64,000 nucleotides of DNA. Source: Aminobacter aganoensis. Lineage in GTDB: Bacteria; Pseudomonadota; Alphaproteobacteria; Rhizobiales; Rhizobiaceae. Below are positions 54,423-62,584 of this stretch, piece by piece. The translations under genes and the position numbers were made by a program. Location of the stretch: contig NZ_JACHOU010000001.1 in the NCBI RefSeq assembly GCF_014206975.1, positions 620,001 through 684,000 on the forward strand. Reading direction: 5' to 3'. The notes below the pieces were generated by a model. That model was given only the letters and a program-made list of their open reading frames with translations, did not search any database and was not told the origin of the DNA. Positions within the stretch are counted from its first letter, which is position 1. Each line of letters begins with the position of its first letter.

Positions 54423-54896
54423 ATGGAAGAGCTGCTGCGCCTTGTCCATGTCGTCGGCGCTGCGGTGCTCCTGGGCACCGGTGCCGGCATCGCCTTCTTC
54501 ATGGTGATGGCCCATCGCACCCGGGACCCCACAATCATCGCCCATGTCGCAGGAACCGTTATTATCGCCGACTTCCTGTTCACGACGACGGCCGTAGTCC
54601 TGCAACCGGTCTCGGGAGCCTGGCTGGCACATGAGGTCGGATGGTCGCTCAGCGAAGGCTGGCTGCTGTGGTCGCTGGCGCTCTACGTCTTCACCGGCCT
54701 GTTCTGGCTGCCGGTCGTGTTCATCCAGATCGAGCTGCGCAAGCTTGCCCGCCAGTCCGCCGCCACCGCCAGGCCGCTGCCGGAACGCTATGACAGGCTC
54801 TACCGTATCTGGTTTGCCTGCGGCTTTCCGGCCTTCCTCGCCGTCATTGCCATTTTCTGGCTGATGCTGACGCGGCCGGCGATCGAATTGTTCTGA
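54423..54896 (+). CDS. DUF2269 family integral membrane protein
   Basis: A 157-residue membrane protein with four predicted helices (about 5-28, 40-63, 78-102, 130-152). RLVHVVGAAVLLGTGAGIAFF at the N-terminus with its conserved His, and GLFWLPVVFIQIELRKLA in the third segment, fit DUF2269. It is coupled to the SDR/DoxX-like gene and ends next to the convergent lysE-like gene. No function can be assigned. Confidence 0.78.
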   Translation: MEELLRLVHVVGAAVLLGTGAGIAFFMVMAHRTRDPTIIAHVAGTVIIADFLFTTTAVVLQPVSGAWLAHEVGWSLSEGWLLWSLALYVFTGLFWLPVVFIQIELRKLARQSAATARPLPERYDRLYRIWFACGFPAFLAVIAIFWLMLTRPAIELF

Positions 54897-55493
54897 CTAT
54901 TTCAGCATCGGCCACAACGTCGCCGCCAACAGCAGGCCCATGCCGATGTTGAACCATTTCAGCCGTACCGGATCGGCAAGAAACCCGCGCAACACCATGC
55001 CAAATCCGGCCCAGCTCGACACGCTTGGCAGGTTGACCAGGGCAAAGGCTCCGGAAATCAGGAGGACGGAGAGAAACGGCGATTCCGGGCTGGTGTAGAC
55101 GGCCATGGCAGTCACGGCCATCACCCATGCCTTGGGATTGACCCACTGGAACGCTGCGGCCTCGAGAAACGTCATCGGCCGCGCCTGCGCCTCGCCATCC
55201 TTGCCGAGCGAACGCGACATGCCGATGCGCCAGGCGAGATAGAGCAGATAGGCGCCGCCGGCAATCTTGAGGCCGCCATGCAGCATCGGAAAGGCAGATA
55301 GCACCGCTCCGAGGCCAAAACCGACGCCAAGCAGCAGTGTCAGGAAGCCGATGCCGATGCCCAGCATGTGCGGGATGGTACGCACGAAGCCAAAATTCAC
55401 GCCCGAGGCAAGCAGCATGAAGTTGTTCGGCCCCGGCGTGATCGAGGTCACGAAGGCATAGACGAGCAGTGCCAGAAACGCTTCGGACGACAT
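54897..55493 (-). CDS. LysE family translocator
   Basis: A 198-residue exporter of the LysE/RhtB superfamily with six membrane helices. The diagnostic N-terminus is FVTSITPGPNNFMLLASG (TPGPN motif near residue 20), and FQWVNPKAWVMAVTA lies near 115. The ATG at 55493 follows GGAGG at 4 nt. Members export amino acids such as threonine, homoserine or lysine; the substrate is not evident. It lies 131 bp from ilvH on the same strand and is probably a separate unit. Confidence 0.88.
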   Translation of the reverse strand: MSSEAFLALLVYAFVTSITPGPNNFMLLASGVNFGFVRTIPHMLGIGIGFLTLLLGVGFGLGAVLSAFPMLHGGLKIAGGAYLLYLAWRIGMSRSLGKDGEAQARPMTFLEAAAFQWVNPKAWVMAVTAMAVYTSPESPFLSVLLISGAFALVNLPSVSSWAGFGMVLRGFLADPVRLKWFNIGMGLLLAATLWPMLK

Positions 55494-55624
55494 ACGGCCT
55501 CCTCTGAATATGTCAGCAGTATTGTCTCTTTTTTGGGGGCGCGGAAAAACCAGGTCCGGACGGACCTTTGTACCAGATGCTGTTTGCAGGAAAGGTTGGC
55601 GGCGACCGAAGTCGCCGACCCCGA

Positions 55625-56197
55625 TCACATGCCCTGCGGGCCGCGGTTCATCGCCGCCACGCCGGTGCGGCAGACCTCGACCAGGCCGAGCGGCTTCATG
55701 ATGGCGATGAACTGCTCGATCTTCGACACCTTGCCGGTCAGCTCGAAGATGAAATGCTCGGTATTGGCGTCGATCACCTTGGCGCGGAAGGCGTCGGCCA
55801 ATCTGAGCGCTTCGACGCGGGCGTCGCCGGTGCCGGAGACCTTGACCAGCGCCAGTTCGCGCTCCAGCGCGCCGCCGGTACCCAGTTCCTGCGCCGTGAC
55901 GGTCAGGTCGACGACCCGATGCACCGGCACGATGCGCTCGAGCTGGTGCTTGATCTGCTCCAGCACGTGCGGCGTGCCGCGCGTCACGATGGTGATGCGC
56001 GACAGGTGCTTCTCATGCTCGGTTTCGGAGACGGTCAGGCTCTCGATGTTGTAGCCGCGGCCGGAAAACAGGCCGATGACGCGGGCAAGCACGCCCGGTT
56101 CGTTGTCGACCAGCACCGATAGGGTGTGGATTTCCGGCTTCTCGGTTTCCTTGGCGATGAAATAGGCCGAACCGGTGGGTTGTAGCTGTGCGTTCAT
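55625..56197 (-). CDS. ilvH: Acetolactate synthase small (regulatory) subunit
   Basis: IlvH activates the catalytic subunit and confers valine feedback inhibition through its N-terminal ACT domain. It has 190 residues. HTLSVLVDNEPGVLARVIGL (effector region, near 24-43), FSGRGYNIESLTVSETE and a C-terminal domain (VIDANTEHFIFELTG) are present. The start at 56197 gives MNAQLQPTGSAYFI. It lies 77 bp after ilvB in the same transcription unit and is controlled by the leader at 58.1-58.3 kb. Confidence 0.95.
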   Translation of the reverse strand: MNAQLQPTGSAYFIAKETEKPEIHTLSVLVDNEPGVLARVIGLFSGRGYNIESLTVSETEHEKHLSRITIVTRGTPHVLEQIKHQLERIVPVHRVVDLTVTAQELGTGGALERELALVKVSGTGDARVEALRLADAFRAKVIDANTEHFIFELTGKVSKIEQFIAIMKPLGLVEVCRTGVAAMNRGPQGM

Positions 56198-56274
56198 AGA
56201 ATGATTCTCGATCTCAGGCGGTTGCGCCAACTCGTTGATTGTGCGGCCTTCTTCGGAAGGCCGCACGCGATCCG

Positions 56275-58059
56275 TCAGACCAGTTCGCGGCCCTTGGCGT
56301 CGATGGCGTTGGCCACCGCCTCATCGGTCGCCTCGTCCGGCAGCAGCATCTCGTTATGCGCCTTGCCCGACGGGATCATCGGGAAGCAGTTGGCGAGCGT
56401 GGCCACGCGGCAGTCGAAGATCACCGGTTTCTTCACCGAAATCATCTCCTTGATGGCATCGTCGAGCTCATCGGGCTTTTCGCAGCGGATGCCGTGGCCG
56501 CCATAGGCTTCCGCCAGCTTGACGAAGTCGGGCATCGCCTCAGTGTAGGAATGCGACAGCCGGTTGCCGTGCAGCAGCTGCTGCCACTGGCGCACCATGC
56601 CCATGTAGGAGTTGTTGAGGATGAACACCTTGATCGGCGCATCGTACTGGAGTGCCGCGCTCATCTCCTGGATGCACATCTGGACCGAAGCGTCGCCGGC
56701 AATGTCGATGACCAGCGCCTCGGGATGCGCGATCTGCACGCCGAGTGCCGCCGGCAGGCCATAGCCCATCGTGCCCAGGCCGCCGGAGGTCATCCAGCGG
56801 TTCGGCTTCTCGAAGCCGTAATGCTGGGCAGCCCACATCTGGTGCTGGCCGACTTCCGTGGTGATGTAGGTATCCAGGTGCTTCGTGTTCTCGTAGAGCC
56901 GCTGGATGGCATATTGCGGCATGATCACGTCGCTGTTGGGCTTATAGGCATAGCTGTCGCGCGCGCGCCACTTGGCGATCTGTTCCCACCATGGATAGAG
57001 CGTCTTCTTGTCCGCCTTGGCGGTCGCCCGCCACAGCCGCACCATGTCTTCCAGCACCCGACCGACATCGCCCAGGATCGGCACATCGGCGCGCACGTTC
57101 TTGTTGATCGACGACGGGTCGATGTCGATGTGGATCTTCTTCGAGTTCGGCGAGAACGCGTTGAGACGGCCGGTGATACGGTCATCGAAGCGCGCACCGA
57201 CGCAGATCATCACGTCGCAATCATGCATCGCCATGTTGGCTTCGTAGCTGCCGTGCATGCCCAGCATGCCGAGCCAGTTCTTGCCCGAAGCCGGATAGGC
57301 GCCCAGGCCCATCAGCGTCGAGGTGATCGGGAAACCGGTCAGGTCAACCAGTTCGCGCAGCAGGTGGCTGGCCTCGGGACCGGAATTCACCACGCCGCCG
57401 CCGGTATAGATGATCGGCCGCTTGGCCCCCGCCATCAGTGCGACCGCTTCCTTGATCTTTTCCAGGTCGCCCTGGACCTTGGGCTGGTAGGACGTGCGCG
57501 GCGCGGTCTGCGGCGGCGTATAGATGCCCTTGGCGAACTGCACGTCCTTGGGAATGTCGACCACGACCGGGCCGGGGCGGCCGGTGGTGGCGACATGGAA
57601 AGCCTCGTGCAGGATGCCGGCCAGGTCATTGACGTCCTTCACCAGCCAGTTGTGCTTGGTGCACGGCCGGGTGATGCCGACCGTATCGCACTCCTGGAAG
57701 GCGTCGGAGCCGATCAGCGAAGTCGGAACCTGGCCGGTGATGCACACCAGTGGGATCGAATCCATCAAGGCATCCTGCAGCGGCGTCACCGCATTGGTGG
57801 CGCCCGGCCCCGAGGTCACCAACATCACGCCTGCCTTGCCGGTCGAGCGGGCATAACCCTCGGCGGCGTGGCCGGCGCCCTGCTCGTGGCGCACCAGGAT
57901 GTGCTGGACGTCGTCCTGCTGGAACAGTTCGTCATAGATCGGAAGGACGGCGCCGCCGGGATAGCCGAAGAGGTGCTGGACGCCGTTGTCCTTCAGCGCC
58001 TGCACCACCATCTCGGCGCCGGTCATTTCGCGTCGTCCGCTGTCACTATGTCCGCTCAT
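56275..58059 (-). CDS. ilvB: Acetolactate synthase large (catalytic) subunit
   Basis: The TPP- and FAD-dependent enzyme makes acetolactate or acetohydroxybutyrate for valine, leucine and isoleucine. It has 594 residues. The catalytic Glu lies in LVRHEQGAGHAAEGYARSTG (near 60), followed by GPGATNAVTPLQDA. The TPP motif is GDASVQMCIQEMSAA...NNSYMGMVRQW near 455-490. The start is MSGHSDSGRREMTGAEM. The mRNA leader carries a leader peptide and terminator (separate entries), and ilvH follows. Confidence 0.97.
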   Translation of the reverse strand: MSGHSDSGRREMTGAEMVVQALKDNGVQHLFGYPGGAVLPIYDELFQQDDVQHILVRHEQGAGHAAEGYARSTGKAGVMLVTSGPGATNAVTPLQDALMDSIPLVCITGQVPTSLIGSDAFQECDTVGITRPCTKHNWLVKDVNDLAGILHEAFHVATTGRPGPVVVDIPKDVQFAKGIYTPPQTAPRTSYQPKVQGDLEKIKEAVALMAGAKRPIIYTGGGVVNSGPEASHLLRELVDLTGFPITSTLMGLGAYPASGKNWLGMLGMHGSYEANMAMHDCDVMICVGARFDDRITGRLNAFSPNSKKIHIDIDPSSINKNVRADVPILGDVGRVLEDMVRLWRATAKADKKTLYPWWEQIAKWRARDSYAYKPNSDVIMPQYAIQRLYENTKHLDTYITTEVGQHQMWAAQHYGFEKPNRWMTSGGLGTMGYGLPAALGVQIAHPEALVIDIAGDASVQMCIQEMSAALQYDAPIKVFILNNSYMGMVRQWQQLLHGNRLSHSYTEAMPDFVKLAEAYGGHGIRCEKPDELDDAIKEMISVKKPVIFDCRVATLANCFPMIPSGKAHNEMLLPDEATDEAVANAIDAKGRELV

Positions 58060-58123
58060 CGGTCCGTCCCGTCTTCCTTTTCGCCGTTCTCGGCGGTTGC
58101 TGCTCGTTTAGTCCTGTTTCGGG

Positions 58124-58151
58124 CAATAAAAAAGGCCCCCGAGGGAGCCTT
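58124..58151 (-). terminator. attenuator terminator of ilvBH
   Basis: The minus strand has AAGGCTCC and GGGGCCTT arms with a CTCG tetraloop (58132-58151), followed by TTTTTTATT. It lies 32 bp after the leader-peptide stop and about 70 bp before the ilvB ATG, the usual position for an attenuator. Confidence 0.88.
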
Positions 58152-58156
58152 CACAT

Positions 58157-58207
58157 TTGCGCATGGGGGATTTCGCCCGGCGGTTACACCGCCTTGCCCA
58201 TGCGCAA
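58157..58207 (-). promoter_or_regulatory. competing leader hairpin of the ilvBH attenuator
   Basis: TTGCGCATGGG over leader codons 11-14 (58197-58207 on the minus strand) is the exact complement of CCCATGCGCAA at 58157-58167. A second small stem, GGCGGT/ACCGCC, overlaps the leader stop. A ribosome stalled on the Ile/Leu/Val codons would cover or free the first arm. The exact antiterminator pairing is not resolved by eye. Confidence 0.7.
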
Positions 58208-58237
58208 TCCTACTACGAGAATGAGTATCGTGTTCAT
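58184..58237 (-). CDS. ilvBH leader peptide (attenuation), 17 residues
   Basis: The minus strand reads MNTILILVVGLRMGKAV and stop. Eight of its 17 codons are Ile, Leu or Val, five of them in a six-codon run at positions 4-9 (ILILVV). Such clustering followed by alternative hairpins and a U-tract terminator is the mark of ribosome-mediated attenuation by branched-chain amino acid supply. There is no ribosome-binding site in front; the predicted transcription start is about 3 nt before the AUG. Confidence 0.9.
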   Translation of the reverse strand: MNTILILVVGLRMGKAV

Positions 58238-58246
58238 GGGCGCGGA

Positions 58247-58275
58247 CGTTAATGCGCATGACCGCGAACTGTCAA
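58247..58275 (-). promoter_or_regulatory. putative ilvBH promoter
   Basis: On the minus strand TTGACA (58270-58275) is a perfect -35, followed after 17 bp by TTAACG (58247-58252), a weak -10. The predicted start near 58240 is only about 3 nt before the leader-peptide ATG, suggesting a leaderless or nearly leaderless transcript. Confidence 0.5.
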
Positions 58276-58418
58276 CCTGACCTGAGCAAATTTTCCGCAG
58301 CGTCAGCTGCCGGCACAACGGTCGAATTGCAGCTTTCCGGTTAACCCCGGCTATACCATCCGCCATCACCCGACCTTAACCGCGCTGCGCTAGCCTTGCG
58401 GCTTGGGGAATAAGGGAC

Positions 58419-60254
58419 GTGGCATCAATGTACATCGAACGTCAGGCGGCGGGTGGCGAAACCACCTCGCAGGAGCGGCGCGATCCGAAACAGGATGACG
58501 CCCGCATCCTCGGCAACGTCGTGCAGTGCGACGGTGCGCGCGCGGTGATCAGCGCCTATGCCGAGACCGGCAGCGCAAGCATGGTCGGCCTCTGGACGGT
58601 CGGGCGCATGATCTGCATCAATCTCGGCGAAACCCGGACGATCGGACTGGTCTATTCCATCGCCAAGTCGGATCGTTCCTGGAGCAGCGAGGGCGACAAC
58701 CCCATCGAGGTCAATGTCGAGCTGATCGGCGAAGTCCGTGACGTCGGCGCGGACAAGAAGCCTGTCTTCGACCGCGGCATCACTGCCTATCCCTATATCG
58801 GTGCCATCGCCCACCGCATCCGCAGCCGCGACCTTCAGGCCGTCTACGACCTTGCCGGCCGCCACACCGTGACCATCGGGCAATTGTCGCAGGACGACAG
58901 CATCGATGCCTGCATCGCCATCGATGAGACATTGGCCCGCCATTTCGCCGTCGTCGGCACCACCGGCGTCGGCAAGTCGACTGCCGTCTCGCTGTTGCTG
59001 CGCAAGGCCATCGCCGCGCGGCCGGACCTGCGCGTGCTGATCATGGACCCGCACAACGAGTTCGCCGGCTCGCTGCCCGAATACTGCGTCAAGGTCGACA
59101 GCAACACGCTCGACCTGCCGTTCTGGCTGTTCCGCCTCGAAGAATTCGCCGAAGTGCTGTTTCGCGGACGCGAGACCGACGCCGACGAGATCGACGTGCT
59201 GCGCGACCTCATTCCGGTGGCGAAAAACCTCTACCGCAGCCCGCAGGGCGGCGCCTTCCTGCGGCGCGGCGTCGATGCGCTGACCGCCGACACGCCGGTC
59301 CCCTACCGCATGGCTGACCTCATCAAGCAGATCGACGAGCGCATGGGCCTGCTCGAATCCAAGAACGAGCGGCCGATCCTGAAATCGCTCAGGACGCGCA
59401 TCGAATCCGCCCTCGCCGACCCGCGCTATCGCTTCATGTTCCATTCCAGGCTGATCGAGGACACCATCCACGAGACGATCGGCAACATCTTCCGCGTCCC
59501 CACCCATGGCCGCCCGGTCACATGCTTCGAGATGGCCGGCATGCCGTCGGAAGTGGTCAATTCGGTCTGCTCGGTGCTGGCCCGCCTCGCCTTCGATCTT
59601 GCCCTGTGGAGCGAAGGCCGGCTCAAGCTGCTGCTTCTGTGCGAGGAAGCCCATCGCTACATGCCCGCCGACCACCGCCTCGGCTTTGCGCCGACCCGGC
59701 ACGCCCTGTCGCGCATCGCCAAGGAAGGCCGCAAGTATGGCTGCTATCTCGGCGTCGTGACCCAGCGGCCTGGCGAACTCGACCCGACGATCCTTTCGCA
59801 GTGCTCGACCGTTTTTGCCATGCGGCTCGCCAACGAGCAGGACCAGGCGATCATCCGTTCGGCGATTGCCGACTCGTCCGCTTCCAGCCTGTCATTCCTG
59901 TCCTCGATGGGCCAGCGCGAAGCCATCGCCTTCGGCGAAGGCGTTGCCACCACCATGCGGCTGAAGTTCGAAAAGCTCTCGGCCGAACTCATTCCCGGCA
60001 CCGGCAAGCGGGCCGCGGAGGCCCCGTCCGGCAGTGGCGACGACGTCGATCTTGTGGCAGTGGTCGAGCGCCTGCGCAACGTGCCCAAGCCGCAGGCAGC
60101 AGCCATGGGTTTCACCGAGGTCGTCGACAGCCAGCGCCAGGCTGGCGACAGCGACTATCAGAAGCCTCCGGCCAAGCCGCAGCCCGACGACGATTTCGAC
60201 ACCCGCTTCGGCTTGCGTCCGTCGACGTTTGGCGGACGCCCGCCAAACGGCTGA
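58419..60254 (+). CDS. HerA-like ATPase with HAS-barrel domain
   Basis: A 611-residue FtsK/HerA-superfamily ATPase. The N-terminal HAS-barrel (about 25-160, LGNVVQCDGARAVISAYAE) is followed by a RecA-like core (DUF87). Walker A is VVGTTGVGKSTAVSLLL near 182 and the Walker B-type acidic region is LLLLCEEAHRYMP near 405. The late motif is GVVTQRPGELDPTILSQC near 450. The C-terminal tail (from about 540) is Pro/Asp-rich. No NurA nuclease gene is adjacent. The start is GTG 58419 (9 nt after GGGGA) or ATG 58428 (10 nt after AGGGA). It may act in DNA end processing or translocation; its role in alphaproteobacteria is not established. Confidence 0.85.
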   Translation: MASMYIERQAAGGETTSQERRDPKQDDARILGNVVQCDGARAVISAYAETGSASMVGLWTVGRMICINLGETRTIGLVYSIAKSDRSWSSEGDNPIEVNVELIGEVRDVGADKKPVFDRGITAYPYIGAIAHRIRSRDLQAVYDLAGRHTVTIGQLSQDDSIDACIAIDETLARHFAVVGTTGVGKSTAVSLLLRKAIAARPDLRVLIMDPHNEFAGSLPEYCVKVDSNTLDLPFWLFRLEEFAEVLFRGRETDADEIDVLRDLIPVAKNLYRSPQGGAFLRRGVDALTADTPVPYRMADLIKQIDERMGLLESKNERPILKSLRTRIESALADPRYRFMFHSRLIEDTIHETIGNIFRVPTHGRPVTCFEMAGMPSEVVNSVCSVLARLAFDLALWSEGRLKLLLLCEEAHRYMPADHRLGFAPTRHALSRIAKEGRKYGCYLGVVTQRPGELDPTILSQCSTVFAMRLANEQDQAIIRSAIADSSASSLSFLSSMGQREAIAFGEGVATTMRLKFEKLSAELIPGTGKRAAEAPSGSGDDVDLVAVVERLRNVPKPQAAAMGFTEVVDSQRQAGDSDYQKPPAKPQPDDDFDTRFGLRPSTFGGRPPNG

Positions 60255-60308
60255 GATTTCTGAGGAAGGCTGCCGGTGCAGGCGGCAGGCCAAGCCGGCT
60301 ATAGCGCC

Positions 60309-60620
60309 TCAGATTCCCGAGCCGTCCAGTTGCTCCTCGTCCTCGCCTTCCCAGGGCGTCGGCATCAAGGGCGAATTCTTGCTCAGATTGGCCTTCGGCA
60401 ACGGCATCCAGCACTTCAGTTCCGGGTCGGCGTAGCCGATCACGCAACCCGGATAGGAGTCTGCGGCACGCCAGCCTTCGATGCCGAACGCGTCGGGCCT
60501 TGCCCAATAGGCGACATCGACCTCGGCCGGTCCCTGTTCCGACGAACGCACCGTCACCAGGATGCGGCTGCCGTCCTTCGGCGCGCTCGCCATGTTTCGC
60601 CACCGATCGGGTTCGTCCAT
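60309..60620 (-). CDS. DUF551-like small protein
   Basis: A 103-residue protein from the ATG at 60620, which follows AGGAGG at 6 nt. The pattern WRNMASAPKDGSRILVTVR, then VAYWARPDAFGIEGWRAAD and the late CWMPLPK resembles DUF551. That domain is often seen in phage and bacterial accessory proteins and has no known activity. The acidic tail WEGEDEEQLDGSG is not conserved. It is monocistronic. Confidence 0.7.
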   Translation of the reverse strand: MDEPDRWRNMASAPKDGSRILVTVRSSEQGPAEVDVAYWARPDAFGIEGWRAADSYPGCVIGYADPELKCWMPLPKANLSKNSPLMPTPWEGEDEEQLDGSGI

Positions 60621-60756
60621 CGCATTCCTCCTATGCACTCGGGCACCCGCAGCCTTGGCCGGCAAGCGGACAAGCCAGTGTTGCTGCGATGAAGAAGGAC
60701 GTCCAGCGGCAAGTTCAGGGAAAAAGCCGGCATGGCGAGATCGGGGATGGCGAAAG

Positions 60757-61548
60757 TCAGGCGCAGACGCGGTTGCGGCCCTGCCGCTTGGCCTCGTAGA
60801 GCTGCTTGTCGGCGCGGCGGTAGAATTCCTCGGCGGTCTCTTCCTTGTCCCACAAGGCCAGGCCGACGCTGGACGTCACGTTGAGCTGGGCACCACCGGT
60901 CTCGATGGCGAGCGAGGCGATCGCCTTGCGCATGCGCTCGGCAACGCGTTGCAGCAGCTCCAGGTCCATGTTGGGTGCGACGATGGCAAATTCCTCGCCG
61001 CCGAGCCGCGCCACCACGTCGTGGTAACGCGTCATGCTCTGCAGGCACTTGGCGACGGAGCGCAACACCTCGTCGCCGGCATCATGGCCGTAGGTGTCGT
61101 TGACCTGCTTGAAATGATCGAGATCGAGGATCATCAATCCGACCGGCTTGTCGATGCGACCGAACTCCCCGAGATACTCCCTCAGCGCGTCGTCGAAATA
61201 GCGCCTGTTCTGCATGCCGGTGAGCCCGTCGGTCAGGGCCGCCTGTTCGAGATTGCGCGAGCGCGCACTCAGCGAAGCCGTCATCTCGCGCAGCTTGCCG
61301 CCTTCCTTCACCTGGGTTCGTATCTCGGGGAAAATGAAGAACAGCCCATAGACCAGCGTGCCAGCCAGGAGCACGGCGATGGCCAAAAGCAGCTTCTGGA
61401 GAATTTCGATGCTCTCGACGCGCCCGGGCATGTACAGCGCATCAGCCGGACCCTCGACAAGCGTCCAGGCATAGAAGGTCGCCAGCGCTGCGGTCAAAAT
61501 CAGCGCTATGAAGACGAAAAACGCGGTTTCAGCCTTGTGAAAGCGCAT
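60757..61548 (-). CDS. membrane-anchored diguanylate cyclase (GGDEF)
   Basis: A 263-residue protein with two N-terminal membrane helices (about 8-30 and 50-72) and a GGDEF domain (about 100-263). The active-site motif is GGEEF within ARLGGEEFAIVAP, and the metal/GTP region is LMILDLDHFKQVNDTYGHDAG. An RxxD autoinhibitory site is not evident five residues before the GGEEF. It should make c-di-GMP, to which the PilZ protein at 40.0 kb could respond, though the genes are distant. Confidence 0.92.
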   Translation of the reverse strand: MRFHKAETAFFVFIALILTAALATFYAWTLVEGPADALYMPGRVESIEILQKLLLAIAVLLAGTLVYGLFFIFPEIRTQVKEGGKLREMTASLSARSRNLEQAALTDGLTGMQNRRYFDDALREYLGEFGRIDKPVGLMILDLDHFKQVNDTYGHDAGDEVLRSVAKCLQSMTRYHDVVARLGGEEFAIVAPNMDLELLQRVAERMRKAIASLAIETGGAQLNVTSSVGLALWDKEETAEEFYRRADKQLYEAKRQGRNRVCA

Positions 61549-61624
61549 GGCTACCCTGATTGATCCCTAAGGGCCTTATGCCATGCCGCGACTTACGGAG
61601 GGTTAATCCGTCGCGCGCAAATGG

Positions 61625-62584
61625 CTATGTCGCAGCGGTTTCGTCCGCTCTGCCGGCCTCGCCGCCGATCCTTTGCCATTCCGGTCCGAACTGGTTGCGG
61701 AACCATGTCGACTGCCGCTTGGCATATTGCCGGGTCGCGATCTTGGCCCGTTCGATCGCCTCGTCGAAGCTCGTTTCGCCAGCGATTGCGGCAGCAAGCT
61801 CGCGCACGCCAATGGCCTTCATCGCCGGCAGTTCAGGCGCAAGCCTCATCGCCGTGATCGCCTTCACCTCGTCCAGCGCACCATTGTCGAGCATCCTGTC
61901 GAAGCGCAGGTCGATGCGCTTGACCAGCAGGTCGCGCTCCGGCTCGATGACGATGAACCGCGCTGTTGCCAGGTCGATCATCGGATGGCCGCGATCGGCC
62001 TGCCACTTCAGGATCGAGCGCCCCGATGCCTCGAGCACCTCCAGCGCGCGCACGATACGCTGGCCGTCGCTGGCCTTGAGCCGCATCGCCACCTCGCTGT
62101 CGACCCGCATCAGCAGCCGGTGCAGCCTGGGTGCGCCTTCCTCGTTCAGCCGCCAGCGCCAGCGGTCGCGGATTTCGGTCGGAATTTCGGGCATCTCCGA
62201 GATGCCTTCTGCCAGCGCCCGGAAATAGAGTCCGGTCCCGCCGACGAAGATCGGCGGCCTGTCGTCGAACAGGCCGCTGTCCGCCAGAACCGCCACGTCG
62301 CGCAGCCATGTCCCCGTGGAATAGGCCGTCGCCGGCGACACGTGGCCGTAGAGGAAATGCCGCGCGCGGCGGAGATCATCGGTGCCCGGCCGGGCCGTCA
62401 GCACGCTGAGCACGTCATAGACCTGCATCGAATCGGCATTGACGATCACGCCGCCGTCGCGCTCGGCAAGCTTAAGCGCCAGCGCCGACTTGCCGCTGGC
62501 CGTCGGCCCGGCTATCAGGGTCGCGTTCTTGATGCGCCCCTCGCTTGTTCCGGAATTTTCGATGCCGCTCGTCGCCACGCTCAT
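61625..62584 (-). CDS. miaA: tRNA dimethylallyltransferase
   Basis: MiaA transfers a dimethylallyl group to A37 of tRNAs reading UNN codons. It has 319 residues. The P-loop is LIAGPTASGKSALALKLAER near 18, NADSMQVYDVLSVLTARPG follows, and FVGGTGLYFRALAEG lies near 100. The C-terminal ATRQYAKRQSTWFRNQ region is the tRNA-binding motif. The ATG at 62584 has GGGA 6 nt upstream; its first 23 nt overlap the divergent serB start. The expected neighbour in rhizobia is serB, as here. Confidence 0.94.
   Translation of the reverse strand: MSVATSGIENSGTSEGRIKNATLIAGPTASGKSALALKLAERDGGVIVNADSMQVYDVLSVLTARPGTDDLRRARHFLYGHVSPATAYSTGTWLRDVAVLADSGLFDDRPPIFVGGTGLYFRALAEGISEMPEIPTEIRDRWRWRLNEEGAPRLHRLLMRVDSEVAMRLKASDGQRIVRALEVLEASGRSILKWQADRGHPMIDLATARFIVIEPERDLLVKRIDLRFDRMLDNGALDEVKAITAMRLAPELPAMKAIGVRELAAAIAGETSFDEAIERAKIATRQYAKRQSTWFRNQFGPEWQRIGGEAGRADETAAT

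Noticed and set aside
56239-58224. Plus-strand open frame of 661 codons
   Set aside because: It is antisense to ilvB, which is unmistakable; the frame contains no family motif.
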